64,000 nt of DNA. It comes from Planctomycetaceae bacterium (GTDB lineage: Bacteria; Planctomycetota; Planctomycetia; Planctomycetales; Planctomycetaceae). How positions within the stretch are numbered: position 1 is the stretch's first letter; each line of letters starts with the position of its first letter. Made by a program: the position numbers and the translations under genes. The stretch lies in NCBI GenBank assembly GCA_021732785.1, contig JAKFUG010000012.1:186001-250000 (forward strand), in the 5' to 3' direction. Below are positions 17,997 to 26,626 of the stretch, piece after piece. The notes beneath the pieces were generated by a model. That model searched no databases. It saw only the letters and a program-made list of their open reading frames with translations, and had not been told where the DNA came from.

Positions 17997-18971
17997 GTGG
18001 CTGACTTCACGCAAACACTCATGACCGCCGTGGCGATTGGGAGCCTGTACGCACTGATCGCGCTCGGTTACACAATGGTCTATGGGATTTTGAAGTTCAT
18101 CAACTTCGCCCACAGCGACATTGTGGTCCTGGGAGCGTGGATCAGTTACACCACCTCGCGCTGGCTGCTTCCGTATTTCGGCGTGGATTTTTCAGTCTCA
18201 GCAGCCGATCGGCCGTTGCCGCCGTTGTGGATTGCTCCGGTGATTCTGATCATTTCGATGCTCACCTGTGGCATCATCGGATTCGTCATTGAGCGTCTCG
18301 CCTATCGCCCACTCCGGCGCGCGCCGCGTCTCAACGTGCTGATTACGGCAATCGGCGTTTCGCTGCTGCTTCAGAATCTCGGTCAATTGCATTTTCTGTT
18401 TGGAACCAGTCCGCAAACGATGCCGATCTTGTTGCCGAATTGGGAACTGGCATCCTTCACATTCGGATCGGGCGAATCTGCGAGCCGGGTCGTGATCAGT
18501 TTTGTCGACACGATGATTTTTGCAACCTCCGCAACATTGATGCTGGTGCTGGAATACCTGGTCTTCCGCACGAAACTCGGCACGGCGATGCGGGCGGTTT
18601 CATTCAATACCGATACCGCGGCACTCATGGGCATCCCTGTCGATCGCGTGATTTCGTTCACGTTCGTGCTCGGGTCGATGCTGGCGGCGGCCGCGGGATT
18701 TCTCCAGGTGATGAAATATCCCTTGAATCAGCCGGCTCACACCGTCTGGGTGCTGTTGGGTTTGAAAGCGTTCGTCGCCGCGGTGATTGGCGGCATCGGC
18801 AATGTGCGCGGAGCCGTGCTGGGGGGATTTGTGATCGCCTTTGTCGAACAGTTCGGCGCGTTCTATATCAGTTCGCAATACCGCGATGTGTACGTTTTCG
18901 CCTTGCTGATCGGCATCCTGTTGGTCAAGCCGACGGGGTTGCTGGGTTCGCCGTTGCGGGAGAAGGTGTGA
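17997..18971 (+). CDS. livH: ABC transporter permease, LivH type
   Basis: About 324 aa if GTG 17997 is the start; ATG 18021 would give MTAVAIGSLYALIALG and is also plausible. Further upstream the frame is repeat L. Eight or so hydrophobic helices. Family motifs are ALIALGYTMVYGILKFINFAHSD near the N-terminus and GLKAFVAAVIGGIGNVRGAVLGG near the C-terminus, the loop that contacts the ATPase. It forms the inner-membrane channel with LivM. Its stop overlaps the livM start by 4 bases. Confidence 0.9.
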   Translation: MADFTQTLMTAVAIGSLYALIALGYTMVYGILKFINFAHSDIVVLGAWISYTTSRWLLPYFGVDFSVSAADRPLPPLWIAPVILIISMLTCGIIGFVIERLAYRPLRRAPRLNVLITAIGVSLLLQNLGQLHFLFGTSPQTMPILLPNWELASFTFGSGESASRVVISFVDTMIFATSATLMLVLEYLVFRTKLGTAMRAVSFNTDTAALMGIPVDRVISFTFVLGSMLAAAAGFLQVMKYPLNQPAHTVWVLLGLKAFVAAVIGGIGNVRGAVLGGFVIAFVEQFGAFYISSQYRDVYVFALLIGILLVKPTGLLGSPLREKV

Positions 18972-20053
18972 GCACAACGCCCCCCGCAATGTTGCCTGCG
19001 ACGACACCGTTTCATCCCGTCGGACCGGTCGTCACGGCGATGCCGTTCGTGATTGGCATCGGAGCCGCCTTCGCGCTGCAAGCGGTGCTGCCGGGAATGG
19101 TGGGACCGTACTATTCCCGTGTGATTGGCGACATCGGCATTGCGATGATCCTCGCCGTGTCGCTGAACATCGTCAACGGTATGACGGGACAGTTCTCGAT
19201 CGGTCACGCGGGGTTCATGACCATCGGCGGTTACGCGGCGGGGATGATCACCTATTACGGATCGTTTTTCCTGTGGAACGGCGCTAGCGTCCACGGCGGC
19301 TTTCTCGGCTCGGGAGAATGGCTCTTTGCCGTGTCCTGTATCGTCGGCGGTCTTGTTGCGGCCTTGATGGGGTATGTCGTCGGGCTTCCCTCATTGCGAT
19401 TGCGTGGCGACTATCTCGCCATCGTGACGCTCGGCTTCGGCGAGATTCTTCGCGTGGTTCTGCAACAAACCAATAAAGTGCTCGATGACGCCGAGGCCAT
19501 TCGAACCGCGGGGTGGTCGCAATGGTTTCCACCACCGGTCGGTGCGGCGATCGGTTTTGCCGGCATCCCGAAATACACCAATCTCTTCTGGATTTACACG
19601 TTCGTCACCATCACCGTGGTCGTGGCCTATCGGCTCAAACAGTCGAGTCTCGGCCGCGCGATGATCTCCATCCGCGAAGACGAAATCGCCGCCCAGGCCA
19701 TGGGCGTGAACATTGCCCGCCAGAAGGTGCTGGCGTTCGTGATGGCGGCATTCTTCGCCGGAGTGGCGGGCGGATTGTTCGCCCACGAAAAAGGCGTGAT
19801 CATCAGCCCGAAGGACGCTGGTTTTCAGCGCTCGTTCGATTACGTCATCATGACCGTGCTTGGCGGCCGCGGGTCGATCACCGGTGTGATGCTCGCGGCC
19901 ACAATCCTGACGGCCTTGCCCGAACTCCTCCGCGACTTCGACCAATACCGCCTGATTGTCTTCGCGCTGCTCCTCATCGTCATGATGCTCGTCCGTCCGC
20001 AAGGCCTGTTCGGCATCCACGAAATCTGGCACTTCGGGAGGAAGCGGCGATGA
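18968..20053 (+). CDS. livM: ABC transporter permease, LivM type
   Basis: 361 aa starting at GTG 18968, which overlaps the livH stop as GTGA and so indicates translational coupling. The frame is open upstream but there it overlaps livH in another frame. About ten hydrophobic segments. Motifs: LAVSLNIVNGMTGQFSIGHAGF, LPSLRLRGDYLAIVTLGFGEI, and the ATPase-contact region AFFAGVAGGLFAHEKGVISP-like followed by TVLGGRGSITGV. Partner permease of LivH. Confidence 0.9.
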   Translation: MSTTPPAMLPATTPFHPVGPVVTAMPFVIGIGAAFALQAVLPGMVGPYYSRVIGDIGIAMILAVSLNIVNGMTGQFSIGHAGFMTIGGYAAGMITYYGSFFLWNGASVHGGFLGSGEWLFAVSCIVGGLVAALMGYVVGLPSLRLRGDYLAIVTLGFGEILRVVLQQTNKVLDDAEAIRTAGWSQWFPPPVGAAIGFAGIPKYTNLFWIYTFVTITVVVAYRLKQSSLGRAMISIREDEIAAQAMGVNIARQKVLAFVMAAFFAGVAGGLFAHEKGVIISPKDAGFQRSFDYVIMTVLGGRGSITGVMLAATILTALPELLRDFDQYRLIVFALLLIVMMLVRPQGLFGIHEIWHFGRKRR

Positions 20054-20055
20054 AG

Positions 20056-20369
20056 GGGAGTCGTGAGCGGAGAGTCGAGAGTCGAGAGCCAGAACGCCGC
20101 GGGGCGGAAATTCCAAGTTCCAAATTAACTCGTTCCCATGCTCCGCGTGGGAACGCACGGTCCCGACGCTCCGCGTCGAAGTCTTGCATGGTACATGCTC
20201 CTCGCGACGCAGAGCGTCGCAGCCCTGCGTTCCCACGCAGAGCGTGGGAACGAGTCGAAATTCCAAATTCCAAACGAAGAGGATGCAACTCGATGCGTTC
20301 CCTTTCTTCGTTTGGAATTTGGAATTTGGCCCTTGTTTGGAACTTGGAATTTGAAACTTGGAACTTCCT
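20056..20369. repeat. Composite of repeat families H, K and A inside the liv operon
   Basis: In order: a half copy of H (20056-20094), the left arm of K (20107-20126), a complete A element (20127-20257), then the rest of K (20258-20369), ending just before the livG ribosome binding site. This 334-bp livM-livG spacer contains no gene. Confidence 0.85.
20127..20257. mobile_element. Family A element inserted into repeat K with apparent 5-bp duplication
   Basis: 131 bp with inverted ends ACTCGTTCCC / GGGAACGAGT. It is flanked by AAATT at 20122-20126 and 20258-20262. Removing the element and one AAATT rebuilds an uninterrupted K arm (GTTCCAAATTCCAAATTCC). No coding capacity, so it would need a transposase supplied elsewhere. 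Confidence 0.7.
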
Positions 20370-20387
20370 CCTCAACAGGAGGTCCGC

Positions 20388-21158
20388 ATGAGTGCCATCG
20401 CTCTCCTCCACGTGCAGGACATCGGCATCTCCTTCGGCGGGTTGAAGGCGGTCCAGCAGTTTTCGTTGCGGCTGCCTTCCGGTGCGTTGTATGGGCTCAT
20501 CGGTCCGAACGGGGCGGGCAAGACGACGGTGTTCAACCTGCTCACCGGCGTCTATCAACCCGACAGCGGTTCCATGCGGCTCGCGGCGACTGATCTCATG
20601 GGCCGCAAACCGCACGAAATCACAGCGTCGGGAGTGGCCCGTACGTTTCAGAACATTCGACTGTTTCCCAATCTCACCGTTCTCGACAACGTGCGTCTCG
20701 CCGGACAACTGCGAAATCGCGTGGGTTTGTTTGGGACTCTGGCACGCACGGCGGGCTATCAACGACAGGAAGACGCGCTGACCCGCAAGGCGCTCGATCT
20801 GCTCGCCATCTTCGAGATGCAGGACCGGGCGCATGAACTCGCCGACAGCTTGAGCTACGGTCATCAGCGGCGGTTGGAAATCCTGCGGGCGTTGGCCACC
20901 GACCCCAAAGTGCTGCTGCTCGATGAACCGGCGGCGGGCCTCAATCCGCAGGAAAAACTCGCGCTGGCGAAATCGATCCGGGCCATCCGTGATCGCTTCC
21001 AGGTCGCGATCCTGCTCATCGAACACGACATGGGCCTCGTCATGGACATCTGCGAACGGATCGTCGTTCTCGACCACGGCGTGACGATCTGCGAAGGCCC
21101 GCCGAAACAGGTGCAGAATGATCCCAAAGTCATTGCGGCGTATTTGGGGGGAGGATAG
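20388..21158 (+). CDS. livG: ABC transporter ATP-binding protein, LivG type
   Basis: 256 aa from the ATG at 20388, with a strong AGGAGG just upstream. Walker A is GPNGAGKTT, then VARTFQNIRLFPNLTVLDNV (Q-loop, typical of LivG), the signature LSYGHQRRLEILRAL, Walker B LLLDEPAAGL, and LIEHDMGLVM with the switch histidine. Energises the LivHM channel from the cytoplasmic side. The stop TAG is the first three bases of repeat G. Confidence 0.93.
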   Translation: MSAIALLHVQDIGISFGGLKAVQQFSLRLPSGALYGLIGPNGAGKTTVFNLLTGVYQPDSGSMRLAATDLMGRKPHEITASGVARTFQNIRLFPNLTVLDNVRLAGQLRNRVGLFGTLARTAGYQRQEDALTRKALDLLAIFEMQDRAHELADSLSYGHQRRLEILRALATDPKVLLLDEPAAGLNPQEKLALAKSIRAIRDRFQVAILLIEHDMGLVMDICERIVVLDHGVTICEGPPKQVQNDPKVIAAYLGGG

Positions 21159-21268
21159 TTGTCCGTTGTTAGTTGTCAGTGGTGAAATGCAAATGCCACT
21201 GACCACGAACAACTGACAACTATCCACGGACAACTGACAACTAACAACTAACTACGGACCACTGACCA
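21156..21268. repeat. Inverted simple repeat, family G
   Basis: Units of the type TTAGTTGTCAGT and their inverse (ACTGACAACTA) fill exactly the space from the livG stop codon to the base before the livF ATG. No other spacer sequence and no clear ribosome binding site remain for livF. Confidence 0.85.
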
Positions 21269-21982
21269 ATGCCCCTCCTTTCCATCACCGATCTCTCCGT
21301 CAGCTACGGGTCCATTCAGGCCCTGCGGGGGATTTCGTTGCATGTGGACGAGGGCGAGATTGTCACGCTCATCGGGGGGAACGGGGCGGGAAAGTCGACA
21401 ACGCTGCGAACAATCAGCGGGCTACTGTCGCCGCGGTCCGGAACGATTGAATTTGATGGGCACATGATTCAAGGACAACCGCCCCACGGCATCGCCCAGA
21501 GCCGGTTGATTCACGTTCCCGAAGGCCGCGGGATTTTTGCGAATCTGACCGTCGAAGAAAACCTGCAACTCGGGGCGTATTTTCGGCACGACAAAGCCGC
21601 GATCCGAGCCGACCGCGAACGAGCGCTCACGCTGTTCCCCCGCGTTCACGAACGGTTGCAACAACAGGCCGGTACGCTCTCCGGCGGCGAGCAACAGATG
21701 CTCGCCATCGCCCGCGCGCTGCTGGCGCGACCGAAATTGCTCATGCTCGATGAACCGTCCCTCGGTCTCGCGCCGCAGATTGTGCAGACGATTTTCCAGG
21801 TGATCCGCGAGATCAATCAGGAAGGAACCACCATCCTGCTCGTCGAACAGAATGCCAGCATGGCGCTGCAGGTGGCCCACCGTGCGTATGTGCTGGAAGT
21901 GGGCAGCATCCAGATGGAAGGCGACGCGAAGCAACTCGCCGCCAGCGATGACGTCCGCAAAGCGTACCTCGGGGCACACTGA
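21269..21982 (+). CDS. livF: ABC transporter ATP-binding protein, LivF type
   Basis: 237 aa. Walker A GGNGAGKST, LIHVPEGRGIFANLTVEENL (the LivF-specific Q-loop region), signature LSGGEQQMLAIARALL, Walker B LMLDEPSLGLAP, and LVEQNASMAL. It is the second ATPase of the importer and last gene of the operon. The start is preceded by repeat G rather than a recognisable ribosome binding site, so translation may depend on coupling or a leaderless-like mode. Confidence 0.93.
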   Translation: MPLLSITDLSVSYGSIQALRGISLHVDEGEIVTLIGGNGAGKSTTLRTISGLLSPRSGTIEFDGHMIQGQPPHGIAQSRLIHVPEGRGIFANLTVEENLQLGAYFRHDKAAIRADRERALTLFPRVHERLQQQAGTLSGGEQQMLAIARALLARPKLLMLDEPSLGLAPQIVQTIFQVIREINQEGTTILLVEQNASMALQVAHRAYVLEVGSIQMEGDAKQLAASDDVRKAYLGAH

Positions 21983-21991
21983 AGCCACGCG

Positions 21992-23698
21992 TCACGCAGA
22001 GCGGTGTTTGCGCGGAATCAAAGCCAACGACAGCGCTGCCAGGGCGAGCACCGCCGCACCCAGTCCGAGCGCGGCGGAAGTCGCCGTCCAACCGCAGCGC
22101 TGCGCCCATCCCGAAAATTGCTGCCACAGGGGCGATGAAGTCGTCGCTGCGGGCGTTTCGGTGGCTGTGACCGTCACCAGCCCTTCGCGCTTCCAGACCG
22201 TGGGTGACTGGAGATCAACGTCCATCTCGTCAACGTCTTCCGGTGGAGGCGGGGCCACACCGACGGCTTCATCCGCGACGAACGGCAGAGTCTCTGACAT
22301 TTCGGAAGCGGCATTCGACCGGAAAGCCGTGGTGGCGACCGCATCCGCGGCATCGGTCGCCGGAATGTCATGCACCGTTCCCCCGGCCCGAGTCACGTGA
22401 GCCGATGCCGAATCGGTGGATTCCCAGCCATCCGTCTGCAGCGATGTGCTGCGAGAGATGCGGTGTTTGCGAACGACAGCGCCCGAACTGCTCCAGTCGG
22501 TTGCCACATGCAACCGTGCGGGAGCCACGTCTTTCGCGACTTTGGGTTCCGGGGCGATCTGCGGCGTTTCCCATTGCGGACTGGCGGGCAAGACCGTCAT
22601 TTCGACGAACGACGGTTCGTCCTGAGGCGGCAATGCCGGCGTTAACGGGGCCTCAATGCGGAGTGCCGGGATCGCACGTTTCACCGCGCTGGTTTCAAAC
22701 GCCGCTTCTGATGGCGACAACCGCGGCTCATGGTCGTTCGATGCGATCTCGACCGGTTCGGGGATTGCGGCGGGAGCATTCGCGATGAAGGCATCCGATC
22801 GCATCCAGTCGGGATCGGCGCTCTTGGTTTCGGTCGCGGCCGATTCTTCAATCGGGATCGTGAACTTCGAACGGGCACGCTTCTCTTCCGTGCGATCGCC
22901 GCCGACGATGTTCAGCGACGATTCGAGGCCGAGTTCTGTCGCAATGGGCGCTGCAGAATCGAAGGACCGCTTGAGCGCGACCGTGGGCTTCGGCGCGGGG
23001 TCAGCGATTTCAATCACGACCGATTCGGGGGCTTCCTCGGGGAAATACACCTCTTCTGCGAGCGGATCCGCTTTCGGCGCGGCAATGACTTTCGCCACCA
23101 CGGGCGCGGGAACGTCATCGTGGGCTGGACTCTGCGGTTGCCACGTTTCCACTCCGGGTTTGCGTGGCGGTTCCGGCATCACCACCGCCTTCGCGATGAC
23201 CACCGGCGGCGGCGGCACAACTTCGACCGGTTCTTCGACGGCCGGTTTCTCCATCGGGGGCGATACCACGCGAGTTTCCAGCGCACGGGAGACCACGGCG
23301 GGGGAGGGCGACGGGCGAAGAGCGAGCATTTCGCGATAAAGCTGATCGGCGGCGGCCGGGGAGCAATCGGGCGATCCTCCCAGCGTCGACGATGCTGCTT
23401 CCGCGATCTTTCTGGCTCGCTGCGATGTCTTGATCGCCGCGTCGATCTCTCCCGCCGCGGCTTCGCGCCGCGCCTGTTCCATCAATTTTTTGACGGTCAG
23501 AGCAAACCCCGTCGGCGGCGCGTCAACCGGAGCGGCGGGTTGGGGTTTGCGACCGAACCGCAACGGCCCGGATTGAGCGAAGAGAGCCTGCGGTTCCAAT
23601 GCCCAGCCACCGCAGGCGATCGAGAGGGCGGCGGCAGAGGCGCACTGCCGTGTCCAGCGGTTCCATGTCGAGCGACGGTTCGGGCGATTGGACGGCAT
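21992..23698 (-). CDS. Secreted, Pro/Ala-rich membrane-anchored protein of unknown function
   Basis: 568 aa from the ATG at 23698 (GAGG upstream). A signal peptide with a twin-arginine-free basic start leads to ALSIACGGWALEPQALFAQ. Residues about 60-130 (LTVKKLMEQARREAAAGEIDAAIKTSQRARKIAE) look like a TPR-like helical pair. The long middle is low-complexity, rich in Pro, Glu, Ala and Val, and probably unstructured. A single C-terminal helix (ALGLGAAVLALAALSLALIP) with a basic end gives an anchor. I recognise no family. It is likely an envelope protein spanning the periplasm, and is convergent with livF. Confidence 0.75.
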   Translation of the reverse strand: MPSNRPNRRSTWNRWTRQCASAAALSIACGGWALEPQALFAQSGPLRFGRKPQPAAPVDAPPTGFALTVKKLMEQARREAAAGEIDAAIKTSQRARKIAEAASSTLGGSPDCSPAAADQLYREMLALRPSPSPAVVSRALETRVVSPPMEKPAVEEPVEVVPPPPVVIAKAVVMPEPPRKPGVETWQPQSPAHDDVPAPVVAKVIAAPKADPLAEEVYFPEEAPESVVIEIADPAPKPTVALKRSFDSAAPIATELGLESSLNIVGGDRTEEKRARSKFTIPIEESAATETKSADPDWMRSDAFIANAPAAIPEPVEIASNDHEPRLSPSEAAFETSAVKRAIPALRIEAPLTPALPPQDEPSFVEMTVLPASPQWETPQIAPEPKVAKDVAPARLHVATDWSSSGAVVRKHRISRSTSLQTDGWESTDSASAHVTRAGGTVHDIPATDAADAVATTAFRSNAASEMSETLPFVADEAVGVAPPPPEDVDEMDVDLQSPTVWKREGLVTVTATETPAATTSSPLWQQFSGWAQRCGWTATSAALGLGAAVLALAALSLALIPRKHRSA

Positions 23699-23881
23699 AC
23701 ATCGTTCCTCAATGGAGGAACGACGCAACGCCAAAAGCGCGCGAACAGCCCCCCACGCTTCGATGTCGGCTGGGGTGATCGAATCGCTTCAACCGGTCCT
23801 GTCGGATCTGCCGATTCTAACGGCCGAAAATCGCACACAACCCGCAAAGTTTACGCAGTTTCCGGATCGTTCTGGATCCCT

Positions 23882-24898
23882 TCACGGTGTGGCTGCGGGA
23901 ATGCCCACCTGTTTGATTACGTGATCCAGAATCACGGGCAGAAAAATAATCGTGGAAATGTGATCGCCCGGCAGACGAAGATGGTGCTCGTCATCCAGAC
24001 CGGCGGCTTTCCGGAAAGCCAGCGCATTCGCCATCGGGACGACGGCATCCTGCTCCGCGGAATAGAGCCAGGTTTTCTGCGGATTGACCCGGCTGGCGAG
24101 CCGTGTGGGTTCGATGGTCCACATCAAATCGCGGAGTTTGTCCCCGGCATAACCGGCGTCCGCCAGCCGTTTGCTGAGTTCCGCGGCTTCGCGTTTCCCG
24201 CTCTGCATCAACCCGTACAAATCGCCGCCCGCCAGCATCACGAAAACGTGATCAAAACCGTGGTCGAGACCCGCGGTCGTCGCGGCGACGAATCCACCGA
24301 GACTCGTCCCCTGTAGCGAGATGCGTTGCGGATCGATTCCCGGCAAGAACGCGATGGCATCGCGCGCCCGCCGGACGTCGGCAATCGCCTGCCGCATCGC
24401 CAGCAGGAATTTTTCGCCGGTCGGCTTGGAACCGTCACGTCGTCGTAACCCATAGTTCGGCAGGTGAATGAGGAACGAGTGCATCCCTTTTTCCGCAAAC
24501 CGCCGGGCAAAGAGTTTTCCAACGGGCATGGCGGACCCCGATTCATGCACCACAATCATCGCCGGAAGGGGTTTCGCCGGGTCGGCCAGGGGCGGGCGAT
24601 GCCAGATCAGGGCGACCCGATCGTTGATTGCGTCCCCGGTGTCAATCGCCGACGGAAAGCGAATCACGGCATGATGATCGGCATCGGAAACGACCTCGAC
24701 GGTGACTTCAAACTCGACCGGTTTCCAACACAGCCCCTCCAAACACGCGCGGGCATCTTCGGTTTCGGCGGCTGGCCCCGCGAGCGTATCCCGAGCCGTG
24801 AATCGCTGCTCTTCGGCGAATAATCCCGAGGTGAGCAATACGGGCAGCGAGAACGCGAGGAAAATTTTGAGCCGACGAAATGGGTCTTTGATCATCAT
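23882..24898 (-). CDS. Secreted alpha/beta hydrolase
   Basis: 338 aa from the ATG at 24898, supported by GGGAG upstream; the frame further upstream is repeat DNA. Signal peptide: LKIFLAFSLPVLLTSGLFA. The fold has a VVHESG oxyanion-type strand, the nucleophile elbow QGTSLGGFVAA, an aspartate near the AEQDAVVP strand, and a final LPGDHIS with the catalytic histidine. Probably an esterase or peptidase-like hydrolase of the periplasm; substrate unknown. Confidence 0.8.
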   Translation of the reverse strand: MMIKDPFRRLKIFLAFSLPVLLTSGLFAEEQRFTARDTLAGPAAETEDARACLEGLCWKPVEFEVTVEVVSDADHHAVIRFPSAIDTGDAINDRVALIWHRPPLADPAKPLPAMIVVHESGSAMPVGKLFARRFAEKGMHSFLIHLPNYGLRRRDGSKPTGEKFLLAMRQAIADVRRARDAIAFLPGIDPQRISLQGTSLGGFVAATTAGLDHGFDHVFVMLAGGDLYGLMQSGKREAAELSKRLADAGYAGDKLRDLMWTIEPTRLASRVNPQKTWLYSAEQDAVVPMANALAFRKAAGLDDEHHLRLPGDHISTIIFLPVILDHVIKQVGIPAATP

Positions 24899-25504
24899 GC
24901 GATCTCCCGAATTCGGACGCTTTGAACCAAGACGTGGTGCCTGTTGTAACACGAAGCGCTCCGCAATCCGAGGATGTGGGTTCGAACTCCGGAGTCCCGA
25001 AGGGGCGTGATTCGACAGCCCAGCTCGACGGTCTTCCGGAGGGCTGGGTTGGTGATTCAAAATGCCATTAAGCCCCAACGGGGCGACACTCTTTCGACCC
25101 AAATTCGTTGCGCCCCGTTGGGGCTCGGCGATTGCATTTGATCCGCTGACTCAGGGCTGTGCGAAGACGCTCCGCCCTGGGCTATCGAATCACGCCCCCC
25201 TTCGGGGCTCAAGCCGGCTCCTCTGTAACATCGATTCGCAGATACACCCCAATCGCCGCAACTATTTTGTGGAGCGAGATTTGAGGGCCAACGTGCGGGT
25301 CACCGGGATACGGGTCGTCCCGCTGCATTCCAATGCCCGTTGCGACTAAAATGCTAAATTCCGTTTTCATACCGCGAAATCGTTTTGCAATTCAATTGCG
25401 ATATGCGTAGGATCCGCATCACACGCCAGATGCACAACGATCTCATTAACAGTTTTCCACATTCGTTGTCCGAAGGCGAACGTCCCCACGAAGAGGATTC
25501 CGCA
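24899..25504. repeat. Gene-free 606 bp with nested palindromes (family N)
   Basis: 24993-25210 holds at least two, possibly three, nested inverted pairs. The outer pair is CCCGAAGGGGCGTGATTCGA against TCGAATCACGCCCCCTTCGG, and the inner pair is AAGCCCCAACGGGGCG against CGCCCCGTTGGGGCT. A middle pair around GGGCTGGG / CCCTGGGC may exist. The remainder to 25504 contains the promoter region of the DUF1559 gene and AT-richer sequence around 25340-25400. No gene seen. Confidence 0.75.
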
Positions 25505-26398
25505 ATGCCCCGCCCCTCACCGTCCCGCGGTTTTACGCTGATCGAATTGCTGGTCGTGATCGCCATTATTGCGATCCTCATCGCCCTGTTGTTGCCCGCG
25601 GTGCAGCAGGCCCGCGAAGCCGCCCGGCGGACGCAGTGCCGCAATAATCTGAAGCAGATCGGATTGGCATTGCACAACTATCACGACATTTCCAACGCGC
25701 TGCCGCCTGGCTGGATCGGCGTCACGAACGGAGCCAACGACATCTATGGCGTCAACGGCTGGGGTTGGGCGTCGCGAATTCTGCCGCAGATTGATCAAGC
25801 CCCGCTTTATAACCAGATCAATTTCGGTGTGAAAATGGAATCCGCTGCCAACGCCACGCAGCGCGTCACACCCATTACGGCGTATCGCTGCCCGTCAGAC
25901 ACCGCCCCCGCTGCCGTCTGGACGATTCAGGACGATATGGGAACGAATCTCGTCGATCTCGCGGTGGGCAATTACGTCGGTGTCTTTGGCACCAGCGACA
26001 TTGATGATTGCGCCACCATGCCCAACAGCCTGTGTCGCGGTGAAGGGGCGTTCTATCAGAACAGCAAAGTCCTCTTCCGCGATTTCACCGATGGGCTCAG
26101 CAGTTCCATCATCGTCGGTGAGCACAAAAGCCGCCGCGATAACGGGTTCAACTGGACATCCACCTGGGCGGGCGTAGTGACGAACGGCGATGATGCCATC
26201 GTGCGGATTCTCGGGACCTGCGACCACACGCCGAATCATCCTTCCAACCACATTGATGATTTCAGCAGTCACCACGTCGGCGGAGCCCACTTCGTGATGG
26301 GCGACGGAGCCGTGCGATTCATCGGCACGAACATCGACCTGGGAGTCTACCAGCACCTCGCCACCCGCAGCGCCGGCGATATCGTCGGCGAGTTCTAA
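25505..26398 (+). CDS. DUF1559 prepilin-like protein
   Basis: 297 aa from the ATG at 25505. A short basic leader is followed by [18 protein letters not shown], the type IV pilin/pseudopilin methylation and helix motif (cleavage after G, mature N-terminal Phe), then [20 protein letters not shown], which defines the planctomycete DUF1559 family. The C-terminal globular part ends with HVGGAHFVMGDGAVRFIG, the family's H-X9-DG region. Such proteins are highly multiplied in planctomycetes; their role is unknown, though processing by a prepilin peptidase is expected. A second member is at 34053. Confidence 0.93.
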   Translation: MPRPSPSRGFTLIELLVVIAIIAILIALLLPAVQQAREAARRTQCRNNLKQIGLALHNYHDISNALPPGWIGVTNGANDIYGVNGWGWASRILPQIDQAPLYNQINFGVKMESAANATQRVTPITAYRCPSDTAPAAVWTIQDDMGTNLVDLAVGNYVGVFGTSDIDDCATMPNSLCRGEGAFYQNSKVLFRDFTDGLSSSIIVGEHKSRRDNGFNWTSTWAGVVTNGDDAIVRILGTCDHTPNHPSNHIDDFSSHHVGGAHFVMGDGAVRFIGTNIDLGVYQHLATRSAGDIVGEF

Positions 26399-26423
26399 AG
26401 GCGTCACTCGGATTGATGCAATA

Positions 26424-26510
26424 CAGTGCAAAGTGAGCAGTGCAAAGTGAAGGATGAGATCGCTCATACTCACTTTGCACTTTTCATTTTTCACTCTCCA
26501 CTTTGCACTC
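26424..26510. repeat. Inverted simple repeat, family J
   Basis: The arm with CAGTGCAAAGTGA units (26424-26450) is paired with ACTTTGCACTTTTC units (26471-26510). It lies between the DUF1559 gene and the next start codon. A fragment is at 41936-41975. Confidence 0.75.
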
Positions 26511-26626
26511 TCTTCACCGCGCCCAATCTGATCTTGTCGCGTTCTGCGGCATCCGCTACCGTCCCGCCCGAACCCCTTTTTCAATTCCATGTCGGTTTCT
26601 CCCCCACATCCGGGCCGGACGCAGTC

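Noticed and set aside
19980-21233. 417-aa minus-strand frame
   Set aside because: Antisense to livG and running through repeat DNA; livG has all ATPase motifs.
24940-25010. Possible tRNA because of GGGTTCGAACTCC
   Set aside because: The T-arm stem does not pair and no acceptor or anticodon arms can be built upstream.
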